From positions 124,001 to 188,000 of the forward strand of contig NZ_JACHGH010000003.1 in NCBI RefSeq assembly GCF_014207435.1: a DNA stretch of 64,000 nucleotides, given 5' to 3'. The notes under the pieces are model-generated. The model saw only the letters and a list, made by a program, of their open reading frames with translations. It ran no database searches and was not told where the DNA came from. Source of the stretch: Salirhabdus euzebyi. Lineage in GTDB: Bacteria > Bacillota > Bacilli > Bacillales > Alkalibacillaceae. Positions 17,546-26,044 of the stretch are shown piece after piece. The position numbers and the translations under genes were made by a program. Position 1 is the stretch's first letter. The number at the start of each line of letters is the position of its first letter.

Positions 17546-17751
17546 GGTTTTATCCCTCCGATATATTTTGATGGTTTAAAGGAATTATTTCCACATTTAT
17601 GGAAAAAAAGAACAACAACTCTAAATTTTCTGTTAAAATTTAGTAGAGAAGAAATGTTAGTTTGTGAAATAGTGATCTTAAACTAACGAGCAGTTTAGTG
17701 CAAGAGTGATAATGTCATTTACGGTAATTTTCAAGTGAGTGGGAGGAGAAG

Positions 17752-18336
17752 ATGAAGAAAGTTTTATTTGTTGTCTTTTTGATTTTAGGTTTATTCTTAA
17801 TCGGTAGTTTTTCAGGATTACATTTTAAAGAGATAAATGCAGTGCCAGGCGATGTTAAAATGATTCGTTCAAGTGATATTGGCGATTATGCAAAAGCGGT
17901 ATTATTTGAAGATAAAACTCATAAGACATTTGGAGTTGCAGAAATAGAAAAGAAGTTTGGCTTTCTGTACCGGTATGATGGTGGTACATGGGGTTATACG
18001 GTAGAAGAAGGTAAACCGTTTCAAGCCAGTGGAATTGGCGATGATGATGATTTTTTAGTTGCGATAAAAACTGCAAAAGATTCTAAAATTGAGTATATTG
18101 CACTTGGAAACCATATAGAGGGTTTAAGGCCATCGGATAAATATAAATTATCGCTTGATGATGTAAGAGAAAACATTGACGAATACTATTTAAAAGAAGT
18201 AACAGATAGCTATGCATTATTTGTAATTGACGAATATTCAGAGGATACATGGACTATTAGGGCTTTTGATAAAGATGGTAATTTAATAGCTGATGAATTA
18301 TTTGGTGGAGACCCGAGATATATTGATTGGGAATAA
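17752..18336 (+). CDS. Secreted or membrane-anchored protein of unknown function
   Basis: The 194-residue product has an N-terminal hydrophobic signal/anchor (KKVLFVVFLILGLFLIGSF). An acidic globular part follows, rich in DDD and EYSEDTW-type sequence, with no lipobox cysteine. The ATG has GGGAGGAG in front. It sits between the integrase and dif-like site S2, so it is part of the first module. No family is recognised. Confidence 0.55.
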   Translation: MKKVLFVVFLILGLFLIGSFSGLHFKEINAVPGDVKMIRSSDIGDYAKAVLFEDKTHKTFGVAEIEKKFGFLYRYDGGTWGYTVEEGKPFQASGIGDDDDFLVAIKTAKDSKIEYIALGNHIEGLRPSDKYKLSLDDVRENIDEYYLKEVTDSYALFVIDEYSEDTWTIRAFDKDGNLIADELFGGDPRYIDWE

Positions 18337-18352
18337 TTAAAAAATTATTTAA

Positions 18353-18608
18353 TTAACGAGAGCTAATGTTGAATAAGCAAGATTAAAAACAAATCCAGTT
18401 GCTACGTAGTACAAAACTACTGCGCACTATAATGATATTTAACAATTATAATAATTTACTAAATAAACTTTAGTACATAAAGAGCTATCGATAAGTCGAA
18501 AGACTAGGATATCTCTTTTTAATTGGAGGATTTTTACAGTTATTATCGAAGTGTTGTTTTTATAGAAGTATGTAATAGTTAGTTCATATAACTTTGATTA
18601 TATGAACT
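18353..18608 (+). repeat. Boundary unit 2 with perfect dif-like site S2
   Basis: This is a full copy of the composite repeat. It begins TTAACGAGAGCTAATGTTGA, then has a small hairpin (CGTAGTA 18405-18411 with TACTGCG 18418-18424). A terminator follows (AGAGCTATC...GATATCTCT with T run, 18481-18520). Next is the block ATTGGAGGATTTTTACAG with TTATTATCGAAG (18522-18551). The unit ends in a palindrome with left arm AGTTCATATAA (18581-18591), centre CTTTGA, and right arm TTATATGAACT (18598-18608). The two 11-bp arms are perfectly complementary. Confidence 0.75.
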
Positions 18609-19800
18609 ATGTGATAAAGGAAAATGGTTCTAAGCAACTAATCTAATAATGAAAAGATTCTAAATGTAAAAGACTTAATTAGACTAAAGTGTAGTATTAG
18701 TTAAAGGGGAAATCATAGAATCCTGAGCTCAGAATAGCATTTAGTCAAATGTTTGACAGTTAAATGATAAATTTAGTGAGTATTAATTACACAAGAAAAT
18801 CTTAATAAATGCTCAATTATGCAGAGGGGAAATTGATTGTGTTACCAAATATTATAGTAGGTATAATAGCGGGATCTGGTAATTAATACAACCAATTACT
18901 GATAATTGAGCGTGGTAGTAACCTTTTCACACCTAATTTGTTATTTCCTGGTATGAATTATTTATGAATATACATTAGATTGTGCACTAAAGTTAATGCG
19001 GAAGAAAAATTGAAATGGAGGTGGTTTGAATGGTTCTTAAGAAGATGAGAAAAATTAAAAAATGGTACAAAAGAAACGATTTATTTATAATAGTCGGGAT
19101 ACTAGGTATAGTGATGTTTATTGTTTTTAGTAGATTATAAATTCCCTGCTATTTTTGGATAATGACATGGATGGACAATGTTTTCTCATGTCTATGAAGC
19201 ACTCTATAATATAGTTCGTTTCAGTCGTCAATTTCATACTACAGTAAGTATTAAGAGAGATAGATGGGATACCAACTGATCTCATGGAATTTAGTACCAA
19301 CAGATGGAACTATACAGGCCTCAAAAAGTTACTTCAGAGAATAATAAATTTACGTCTATTGTTCATGTTCAGTGCCAGCTGAAGTATAGTAATCTAACTA
19401 CAGTTGGATTCATGCGGATACCGTCATCTCCCGAATGGAAGTAAAATAAGGATTGTTAAGTATTGGATCACAATTGTGACAAGGTTATACATGGTTAGTT
19501 TCTTTTTGAAGTAAAAAGCCATTAGTGTAATGAGATCCAGATTCTAAACGCACCATTATGAATTAGTTTGTTAGTTTAGACATGGAGAGAGGAATAAAGT
19601 AATGGAATAACAAACACTTATAGCAAGGATAGATGAACATATAGAGGAAATGGTTACTTTGCAATAAATGGGTATAAGATTGTAGGGTTTGTACCTAAAT
19701 GGAGAGTATGCGGAATTAAAAGTTGATAGAATTAGCATTGAATTTCTAACCTGAAGATTGTTAAATAGGTCAGGTGATAGAGTTATTTGTTATTGTACTA
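18609..19800. other. Decayed module between sites S2 and S3
   Basis: There is no intact gene of ordinary size here. One short well-initiated frame exists (19030-19140, annotated separately). A frame at 19264-19445 reads coding-like stretches (MGYQLISWNLVPTDGTIQAS, then YVYCSCSVPAEV, then SNYSWIHADTVISRMEVK) interrupted by paired stop codons. This suggests a dead gene whose family I cannot name. The remainder is AT-rich with frequent stops. Confidence 0.4.
19030..19140 (+). CDS. Short single-span membrane peptide
   Basis: An ATG at 19030 with GGAGGTGG at 19017-19024 encodes 36 residues: a basic N-terminal half (KKMRKIKKWYKRND) and a hydrophobic half (LFIIVGILGIVMFIVFSRL). Small basic-plus-TM peptides of this shape can be type I toxins, membrane regulators or remnants. 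I cannot choose among these. The good ribosome binding site is the main reason to believe it is translated. Confidence 0.45.
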   Translation: MVLKKMRKIKKWYKRNDLFIIVGILGIVMFIVFSRL

Positions 19801-20057
19801 TTAACGAGCGAATGTTGAAGAAGAAAATGATAAAAGTTCAGAACAACTGCTGCGTAGTACGAGACTATTACGCGATAGAAAGAGCTATTAAACAATCATT
19901 AAGTGTGTGGAAGTAAATGTAAAACTAATTAATTTTCAAGAGATGTTTTCATGCATTTATGGACATCTCTTTTTATATTGGAGGAATTTTACAGTATTTG
20001 TCGAAGAATGTTTTATAAGTGATAAACGTAGATCCTATAACATGGATTATAAGAAGT
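19801..20057 (+). repeat. Boundary unit 3 with dif-like site S3
   Basis: The unit begins TTAACGAGCGAATGTTGAAG, carries a hairpin GCGTAGTA (19852-19859)/TATTACGC (19866-19873), and a terminator AGAGATGT/ACATCTCT with Ts (19939-19975). Next comes the block ATTGGAGGAATTTTACAG plus TATTTGTCGAAGAATG (19977-20011). It ends in a degenerate site: left arm AGATCCTATAA (20030-20040), centre CATGGA, right arm TTATAAGAAGT (20047-20057). The 217-residue protein gene starts 45 bases later. Confidence 0.7.
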
Positions 20058-20101
20058 AGTACAAAATCTCTATATGCTGTAATGGAGGAGAAAAAGAGGT
20101 A

Positions 20102-20755
20102 ATGATTAATTCAAATGAATTTTTTAAGGACCTAGATGAATTTCGTACACCACAACAAATGAGGGCTTATTTTGAGGGTAAAAAAGCAAAAATCATTTCA
20201 AATAAAGCCCTTAATGATTTAGCTCGTCTAAAAATAGGTAAGTATAAAGAATTTCTCGAAGAATTTTATCCAATATATCTTTTTAGTCAATCAAAGTATG
20301 TACCTGATAATGCACAAGTTAGAATAGTACTTGGTAATCAAAGTTATGATGTTATTGTTAAGTACGATTCGGGTTTAGAGAAAAAATATGAAATAACTGG
20401 TTTTATTTATGGTCAAGATGAGAGGGAAGATGCAAAATTAATTAATCAACGTGGATATAGCAAAATTAGAATGTACGACACTAAAGACCTTGAATTGAAA
20501 GCGTATAATTATCTTGAAGAAGTTATCTTAAATGCAAAGAAAAAAGCACATATGAACTACAATGGTGTAGCAATTATTATTTTATTGGATGTTTATTATT
20601 ATTTAGAAATTTGGAATTTAGATATGAAACGGTTTATTGATAATGCAATTGAAAGGATTAGAGAATTACCTTTTAGTTCTAATGAGGTATACATAATGGT
20701 TAGAAATAGTGATCCAGTTTATTTAATAGACAAAAATATTTATCGAGTTATTTAA
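20102..20755 (+). CDS. Hypothetical protein at the head of module 3
   Basis: I do not recognise this 217-residue soluble protein. It is rich in charged and aromatic residues. A mid-protein segment (QVRIVLGNQSYDVIVKYDSG followed by KKYEITGFIYGQDE) has a strand-Asp-strand-Glu-x-Thr pattern that faintly recalls PD-(D/E)XK-type folds. The evidence is too weak for a call. A GGAGGAGAAAAAGAGG site precedes ATG 20102. It is followed by a short frame (20860-20943, 27 codons) whose stop overlaps the start of the next large gene. Confidence 0.5.
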   Translation: MINSNEFFKDLDEFRTPQQMRAYFEGKKAKIISNKALNDLARLKIGKYKEFLEEFYPIYLFSQSKYVPDNAQVRIVLGNQSYDVIVKYDSGLEKKYEITGFIYGQDEREDAKLINQRGYSKIRMYDTKDLELKAYNYLEEVILNAKKKAHMNYNGVAIIILLDVYYYLEIWNLDMKRFIDNAIERIRELPFSSNEVYIMVRNSDPVYLIDKNIYRVI

Positions 20756-20932
20756 GATTTTTTAAGGAAATAAAGAATAGTAACCCAATTTCCTAGTATT
20801 CGAAGTTCTATTATATTACTGAAAAAACCGATTATAGGGATCAAACAAAACCTAAGCATATGGAACTTAATATGTGTCTTTTTTATTTAGCTCAATGGAA
20901 AAATAAAAGATTTGCTATAGCGTTAATTCATT

Positions 20933-22783
20933 TTGAAAAATAGTAGGGTATATTTTAAAGGTGGTGGTTCCAGGTTGGAAAATCGATGTTTAAGTATAGA
21001 ATATAATATAAATGGCATAGGGGTAGTTACGCCTATAGTCTATCCATTTGTTAGCTCTCTTTATAGTGACAATAAGTTAAGAATTGAAGGTAGATTAAAA
21101 GGAGTTAATCAACTAGGAGCAATAAGATTTATTCATAATGGAGCACATTACACAAGATATGAATATGTATTGTTACAATTTATGTTAATAAATTTCATTA
21201 AGAATAATAGCGAGTGGGGGCTTGGATCAAAATTTAACTTCTCTGTCTTAGGTATTGATAAATTAAATTATAATGTAAAGAACATAACAGGTGGAGAAAT
21301 ACTCGAATTAATAGTTTTATTTGGGAATATAGGCCATTTCAAAGATACTTTTTCTAGTAATAAAGTTTGGTTTCATTTCTTATATACAAACAAGCATAAT
21401 TTAAAAAATTGTCTAAAAAAAGGGATTAAAAAAGATGGAAAGAGTTTATTAGATAGATTATTATCTAATTCCGATTACAATAAAATGCAATGGATTAATA
21501 CTTTATTTATTTTATCAAGATCTAAAAAGCTTAATGACTATAGACTTATCTGTGAGCGGATATTGAAGAAGATATTATTAAAACAAAATGACAAGTGGTT
21601 AGATATATACTCAAAAGTTAGAAAAGTTTCATTTGTAGTGTTAGATAGTCATTTTTCTCACATTCCTATTTCTATTAGTCTGCAAAATGTATTGTTCAAT
21701 GAAAATTTATTTATTGATGAACTAAGTAAAAATACTTCTGGACTTATGGGGGCTTTTGATAGAATAACTGATTTATTAGAGGACACGTTATATCTAGAAA
21801 ATAATGCTTCATTAATGAGCACATATAGAAGCATGAATATATATTCAAAAGTAAATAAGTTCCTTGAAGAAAACACTAATATTAAAGCAATTGCAAAAAT
21901 TAATATGCTTATAACCGATGAAAAAAAGTCACCTTTCTATGAAGAATATAAAATATCAGAAAACGATATTCCTTGGGATAGGAATAAAAATCTCAGTATT
22001 ACTTATTTTATAAATCAGAGAGATTATTTCCCAATAGATGTTTTTCAAAAAGAATTAGAAATTAGTAGGAAGTTAGGTAAAAATTGCTATATTTCATATA
22101 ACTTTTCACCGAGTTTTTCAAAATATAGAACAGTCTATTCAATAAATAAGCAGTTAACCGATATTAGGTTAATTAAAGAATGTAATAAGATTATACGAGT
22201 AGCACTTGACGACTACTTGCAGTATCATAAATACTCTAATAATACAGTGAATAATGGGCCCCTTGAAGAAGTTGTTTTAAAGAAAGTTATTACATATCTT
22301 TTTAGGAATCTATTAACCAAAGACTTTTTTTGTGAATTTAATTATCCGAGAAATGCTTCACCTTTTATAATAGAAAATGGCAGTAAAAATACTTTAAACA
22401 AATTAAATGATTACATAAAAAGCTTCCAAAAAAGAAATCCTGACGACAAAGATGGTTTACATGAGTTAAAAACTGTAAAAGCGTGCCTAGAGTCTATATC
22501 TTATAGAGGTCTAATAATAATTTTTTTAGGATCTCTAAGGTTTATAAATGATGACAAGCTGTCTGAATGTGAACTCGATGGTTTAATATTAACACCTAAA
22601 CATAAAGACATTTGTGTAAGAGTCCTTGAAGCGAAGAACTTAAGTAAAAAGAAGAGAAGAGCAAAAGTTGCAACAGGTCAATTAGAAAACAAGTTCATAC
22701 CATTATTGCGGGAATGCATTAGTGATAAATCAGAAATAAAAGAAATTGAAGGCTTTGGAGGAGAGGTTATTATTAAAAACTAA
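20933..22783 (+). CDS. Degenerate HD-like plus PD-(D/E)XK nuclease-like protein
   Basis: This 616-residue protein has two recognisable ends. Near the N-terminus, GAIRFIHNGAHYTRYEYVLL (residues 62-81) and ELIVLFGNIGHFKDTF (125-140) follow the layout of dNTPase-type HD domains. Several metal ligands are replaced, so hydrolase activity is doubtful. Near the C-terminus, ECELDGLILTPKHKD (Asp549) and VRVLEAKN (Glu566, Lys568), with a following QLENKF, form a PD-(D/E)XK nuclease core. The middle 400 residues are unassigned. The fold pair and the island setting suggest an antiphage effector. The start is a TTG with no strong ribosome binding site, perhaps coupled to the short frame that overlaps it. 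Confidence 0.55.
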   Translation: MKNSRVYFKGGGSRLENRCLSIEYNINGIGVVTPIVYPFVSSLYSDNKLRIEGRLKGVNQLGAIRFIHNGAHYTRYEYVLLQFMLINFIKNNSEWGLGSKFNFSVLGIDKLNYNVKNITGGEILELIVLFGNIGHFKDTFSSNKVWFHFLYTNKHNLKNCLKKGIKKDGKSLLDRLLSNSDYNKMQWINTLFILSRSKKLNDYRLICERILKKILLKQNDKWLDIYSKVRKVSFVVLDSHFSHIPISISLQNVLFNENLFIDELSKNTSGLMGAFDRITDLLEDTLYLENNASLMSTYRSMNIYSKVNKFLEENTNIKAIAKINMLITDEKKSPFYEEYKISENDIPWDRNKNLSITYFINQRDYFPIDVFQKELEISRKLGKNCYISYNFSPSFSKYRTVYSINKQLTDIRLIKECNKIIRVALDDYLQYHKYSNNTVNNGPLEEVVLKKVITYLFRNLLTKDFFCEFNYPRNASPFIIENGSKNTLNKLNDYIKSFQKRNPDDKDGLHELKTVKACLESISYRGLIIIFLGSLRFINDDKLSECELDGLILTPKHKDICVRVLEAKNLSKKKRRAKVATGQLENKFIPLLRECISDKSEIKEIEGFGGEVIIKN

Positions 22784-22891
22784 AAGATATCTTCCATTAA
22801 AATTGAATTAATTCAGTTGCTGAGCGAACCGGAATTTCAATTTCGATTGCTAGGAAAGTATTAGAAGAAGCAGAACAATAATACCTCGAAA

Positions 22892-23620
22892 ATGACAAAT
22901 AATAGAATCAAAATACATCACGGCATATGGACGGACAGACTTACATTATTAGAAGTTTTTAGAATCATAATGTTAGTAGGTGAGTATATGGCACATGTAT
23001 ATTTTTCGAGCTATGTAGATGAAGAAAATATTGTGGTGAATCCTACAAATAATATTGAAAACAATTCGATATGTCATCGATTTTCTTTAACAATTCCGTT
23101 CAAACAAAGGCCCAACGGAGGAAATGTTTTGGTATTTATGAAAAACCCTAGTGATGCTGGTAAAGAATATCATAAAAAGAAAATATCTGATGATACCCTA
23201 TATAAAGTTCTTGACTATCTATATAAAGCAGAACAAAGATTTAGTAAAGTAATAATCCTAAATTTATTTACAATTGTAAATGGTACTGCTTCAAATATAA
23301 AGGAATATATAGGATCAGATGAAGAATTGATATTTAGAGAGAAAAATAATAATTTAATAGAAGAGCATTTGTCACAATACAATGAAGCTAATGATGAAAT
23401 AATTGCTGCATGGGGATCTTATAATGGAATTCTAGAAAGTAAGTATAATAAAAGAATTAAGGAAGTATTAAAGATCATTGGGGATAGACCTCTAAAAATA
23501 GTTGGAAAAACTGTTAATAATGGAAAATATCCTGGTCATGGAAAGTGGTGGTATGATTATGAACCAATATTACCATACCCATCAACAGCAATTTCCTATA
23601 ATAAGTTTAAAGGAAGTTAA
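22892..23620 (+). CDS. DUF1643 family protein
   Basis: The 242-residue protein contains the DUF1643 pattern: a start strand CHRFSLTIPF, then NVLVFMKNPSDAG (usual form F-x-x-L-N-P-S-x-A), DDTLYKVLDYL, KVIILNLFTIVNGTA, EIIAAWGSYNG and PLKIVGKTVNNGKYPGHGKW. The biochemical role of DUF1643 is unknown, but genes for it are frequent in mobile and defence contexts. It follows the HD-like/nuclease gene at 108 bases. The gap contains a 21-codon helix-turn-helix-like remnant (VAERTGISISIARKVLEEAE). Its stop codon overlaps dif-like site S4. Confidence 0.75.
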   Translation: MTNNRIKIHHGIWTDRLTLLEVFRIIMLVGEYMAHVYFSSYVDEENIVVNPTNNIENNSICHRFSLTIPFKQRPNGGNVLVFMKNPSDAGKEYHKKKISDDTLYKVLDYLYKAEQRFSKVIILNLFTIVNGTASNIKEYIGSDEELIFREKNNNLIEEHLSQYNEANDEIIAAWGSYNGILESKYNKRIKEVLKIIGDRPLKIVGKTVNNGKYPGHGKWWYDYEPILPYPSTAISYNKFKGS

Positions 23621-23646
23621 TTCATGTAATACCCATTATGTCCCGT
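23619..23646 (+). repeat. Dif-like site S4 (half-degenerate)
   Basis: The left arm AATTCATGTAA (23619-23629) and centre TACCCA are followed by a degenerate right arm beginning TTATG. The centre is identical to that of S6 at 35462. The site abuts the stop codon of the DUF1643 gene, and a TA-rich region of 170 bases separates it from the next module's first gene. Confidence 0.5.
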
Positions 23647-23821
23647 TTTTTAGTATTAGGACAAGTTAACATTCTCCTATTAAACCGGGTTTTTATTTAT
23701 AGTTTTATTCACTAAATATATAGGCAAATGTTTCTGGATATTTATGTTAAAATGGTTTATAAGACTATAATAATCTTATCTTTATTGTCAAGAGTCTGAA
23801 AATACAATTGGGGGATGAATA

Positions 23822-25852
23822 ATGTCTAAGATTAAAAATAGTACATATCCAAAACCCAGAGACTGGGATGCTAAAGTATTTTCTATGCCAAATATCCCGA
23901 GAGGTAATGGGTTTCCAGAGACTTTGCAATTGATATTAATTTCCTTATTAGCAAATACCCCTTTTAACACAGTAATCAAAGTCGAAGGCAGTAATAGTAA
24001 TAAAACTCTAGAGGATTTATGTGTGAGGTTGAGACCCTCCGGTTTTGTTAGAAAGGCCGAAGGAATTTGGCAAGTAACCCCAAATGCTAAAACCTGGTTG
24101 GAATCAGAAGATAACTTATATCTTTCAGCTTTACTTAATGCAAATATTCGTTTTTATTCAGAAATATTAGTTGCGTTGAAATCTAATCCAAAACAAATAA
24201 GTGAATTACAGGAAATAGCTAAAAAAGAATATAATTTGAATTGGAAAACAAAATCAGAAATTTTGGCACGTCTAAATTGGTTGAAAGATCTAGGGTTAGT
24301 CGCCTATGAAGATTTTACTTATCTATATTCAATTACAAACTTAGGTAAAAAACATCTAGAAGAGCTAGAATATGTTCTTCCCGAAGACCTTGTTTCATCT
24401 ATTGATACTACAAAGGGTGAAGAAAAATTACCTGTCTCAGATTGGGCCATAGATATGTGCGATTTGTCTAGTCAGGAATTAAATATTAGGAAAACAAGTA
24501 TTGGTTATTTTCCAGGAAGTTTAAGTTCAGTTCATGACACAGTATCTGATTATCTGTTAATGATGAGTAACCCTACAGATATATCAAAAATTGTTAATTA
24601 TTCAATAGAGACATATGGAATAAAGGACACTTCAACAAAGTCACTGCTTTCTAATCTTAATTATTTAGGTTTTATAGAAAGAAAGTCAAGAACTCACTAT
24701 AAAACAACTGAGTTAGGTGAAAAAATAACTGCACATAACTACGAATTGAATTTTGCATGTTGTATTCATAATAAATACTCATTTACATTTGAGATTTTAT
24801 TTGAACTATTGGAAAAAGATCTTGACTCAAAACAACTAGCGGTGATATCAAAAGTTTCTTACGGGTTTCCGAGTGAAAATAAATCAGAAATTAATAAAAG
24901 ATTAACTATTTTAAGAAACGCTAGATTGATTCAAGAGTTTGGTATAAATGCCTACTGCTTAACTGAGCGTGGCAAGGCTTTTTGTGATAAGCTCAAACAA
25001 TTTGGATATCAAAAAATTGATCAAAATAAGAATGAAACTGAAATATCGGATAATCAAATTAATACAGATCTTGATGAATATCTAAATGAGATTAGGTTAT
25101 CATCTAGGGATTCATCTGATCCGGATCGTTTTGAAAAAGCACTCAGAGAAGGCTTTAGTTTGCTTGGATTTAAGGCTGAATGGCTTGGTGGTTCAGGTAA
25201 AACTGATATATTATTGCAGGCACCAACAGCTCCAAGATATGCATATTCAGTAGCCATTGATGCTAAGTCAACATACAGTGGTTGTGTTACAGAGGGACAA
25301 ATTAATTTTGATACATTAACTGACCATAAACTTAAACATAAAGCGAATTTTTCAGTAGTCGTAGGACATGAATTCCAAGGTGAAAGACTAATTGATAGAG
25401 CAGAAAAACATAAAGTTACTTTAATTGATATCGAAAGACTTGAAACTCTTATAAGGTGGCATGAGGAAGTACCTCTTAAATCTGATGCTTATAAGAAAAT
25501 ATTTATGCAACAAGGGATCGTTGATTTAGAAGTCATAAAGGAAGATAGAAATAAGGTTATCAGAGAAGGAAAATTATTAAAAGCAATTATGCAGTGTTTA
25601 TCTAATGAAAGTAATGATCCAGTTACAGAAGGTATAATTCAACCTAGAGAGATTTATCATTTGTTAAAACATCATGAAAAATTTGAGCCAGCTCCAACCT
25701 TAGAGGAGATAAAATTTATGTTAGAGTTTTTATCTTCACCTTTAATCGCGTGTGTAAGTTCAACAAAAGAAGGTTATTTTGCTTTAGGGTCTTTAACAGA
25801 TGCAAAACAAAAATTTGACTTTTATCTAAAGGCTTGTAGTACAGCTAATTAA
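23822..25852 (+). CDS. Winged-helix repeat protein with Mrr-like restriction endonuclease domain
   Basis: The first 400 of 676 residues hold several winged-helix-like units, each ending in a pattern such as LGLVAYEDFTYLYSITNLGKK, LGFIERKSRTHYKTTELGEK or ARLIQEFGINAYCLTERGKA. A nuclease core follows: FEKALREGFSLLGFKAEWLG, GGSGKTDILLQAP (Asp at about 462) and VAIDAKST (Asp-Ala-Lys at about 480), the D...DxK layout of the Mrr-like PD-(D/E)XK group. A helical C-terminal domain completes it. It could be a modification-sensing or sequence-specific restriction factor. It begins with ATG behind TTGGGGGATG and is the first gene of module 4. Confidence 0.65.
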   Translation: MSKIKNSTYPKPRDWDAKVFSMPNIPRGNGFPETLQLILISLLANTPFNTVIKVEGSNSNKTLEDLCVRLRPSGFVRKAEGIWQVTPNAKTWLESEDNLYLSALLNANIRFYSEILVALKSNPKQISELQEIAKKEYNLNWKTKSEILARLNWLKDLGLVAYEDFTYLYSITNLGKKHLEELEYVLPEDLVSSIDTTKGEEKLPVSDWAIDMCDLSSQELNIRKTSIGYFPGSLSSVHDTVSDYLLMMSNPTDISKIVNYSIETYGIKDTSTKSLLSNLNYLGFIERKSRTHYKTTELGEKITAHNYELNFACCIHNKYSFTFEILFELLEKDLDSKQLAVISKVSYGFPSENKSEINKRLTILRNARLIQEFGINAYCLTERGKAFCDKLKQFGYQKIDQNKNETEISDNQINTDLDEYLNEIRLSSRDSSDPDRFEKALREGFSLLGFKAEWLGGSGKTDILLQAPTAPRYAYSVAIDAKSTYSGCVTEGQINFDTLTDHKLKHKANFSVVVGHEFQGERLIDRAEKHKVTLIDIERLETLIRWHEEVPLKSDAYKKIFMQQGIVDLEVIKEDRNKVIREGKLLKAIMQCLSNESNDPVTEGIIQPREIYHLLKHHEKFEPAPTLEEIKFMLEFLSSPLIACVSSTKEGYFALGSLTDAKQKFDFYLKACSTAN

Positions 25853-26044
25853 TTCAATAGATAATTAGGATTTCATCAGGAACACTGCTGTTTATACCAA
25901 TATTTTTAAATAATGGAGATATGATACTTTTTTTATTAGAAAAGTTCGTCTGGTATTACATATAGCCTCAAATGGGATAAAGGTATTTCTTATGTTTCAC
26001 GTTTTATAGGTCGAAATCAAACTTCATAAAAAGGGGCATATGTT

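Noticed and set aside
18405-18424. Hairpin in the boundary repeat as a tRNA or integron attC site
   Set aside because: The stem is only 7-8 bp, there is no tRNA-like cloverleaf, and I see no GTTRRRY-type core pair. The dif-like palindrome is the better candidate joint.
20860-20943. A 27-codon frame overlapping the start of the 616-residue protein gene
   Set aside because: It looks coding and could couple translation, but it lacks a clear ribosome binding site and is open upstream without a start; I mention it only in the neighbouring entry.
20933-21100. The 616-residue protein as a functional dGTPase
   Set aside because: The HD-type metal ligands are substituted and the nuclease core at the C-terminus is a better guide to activity.
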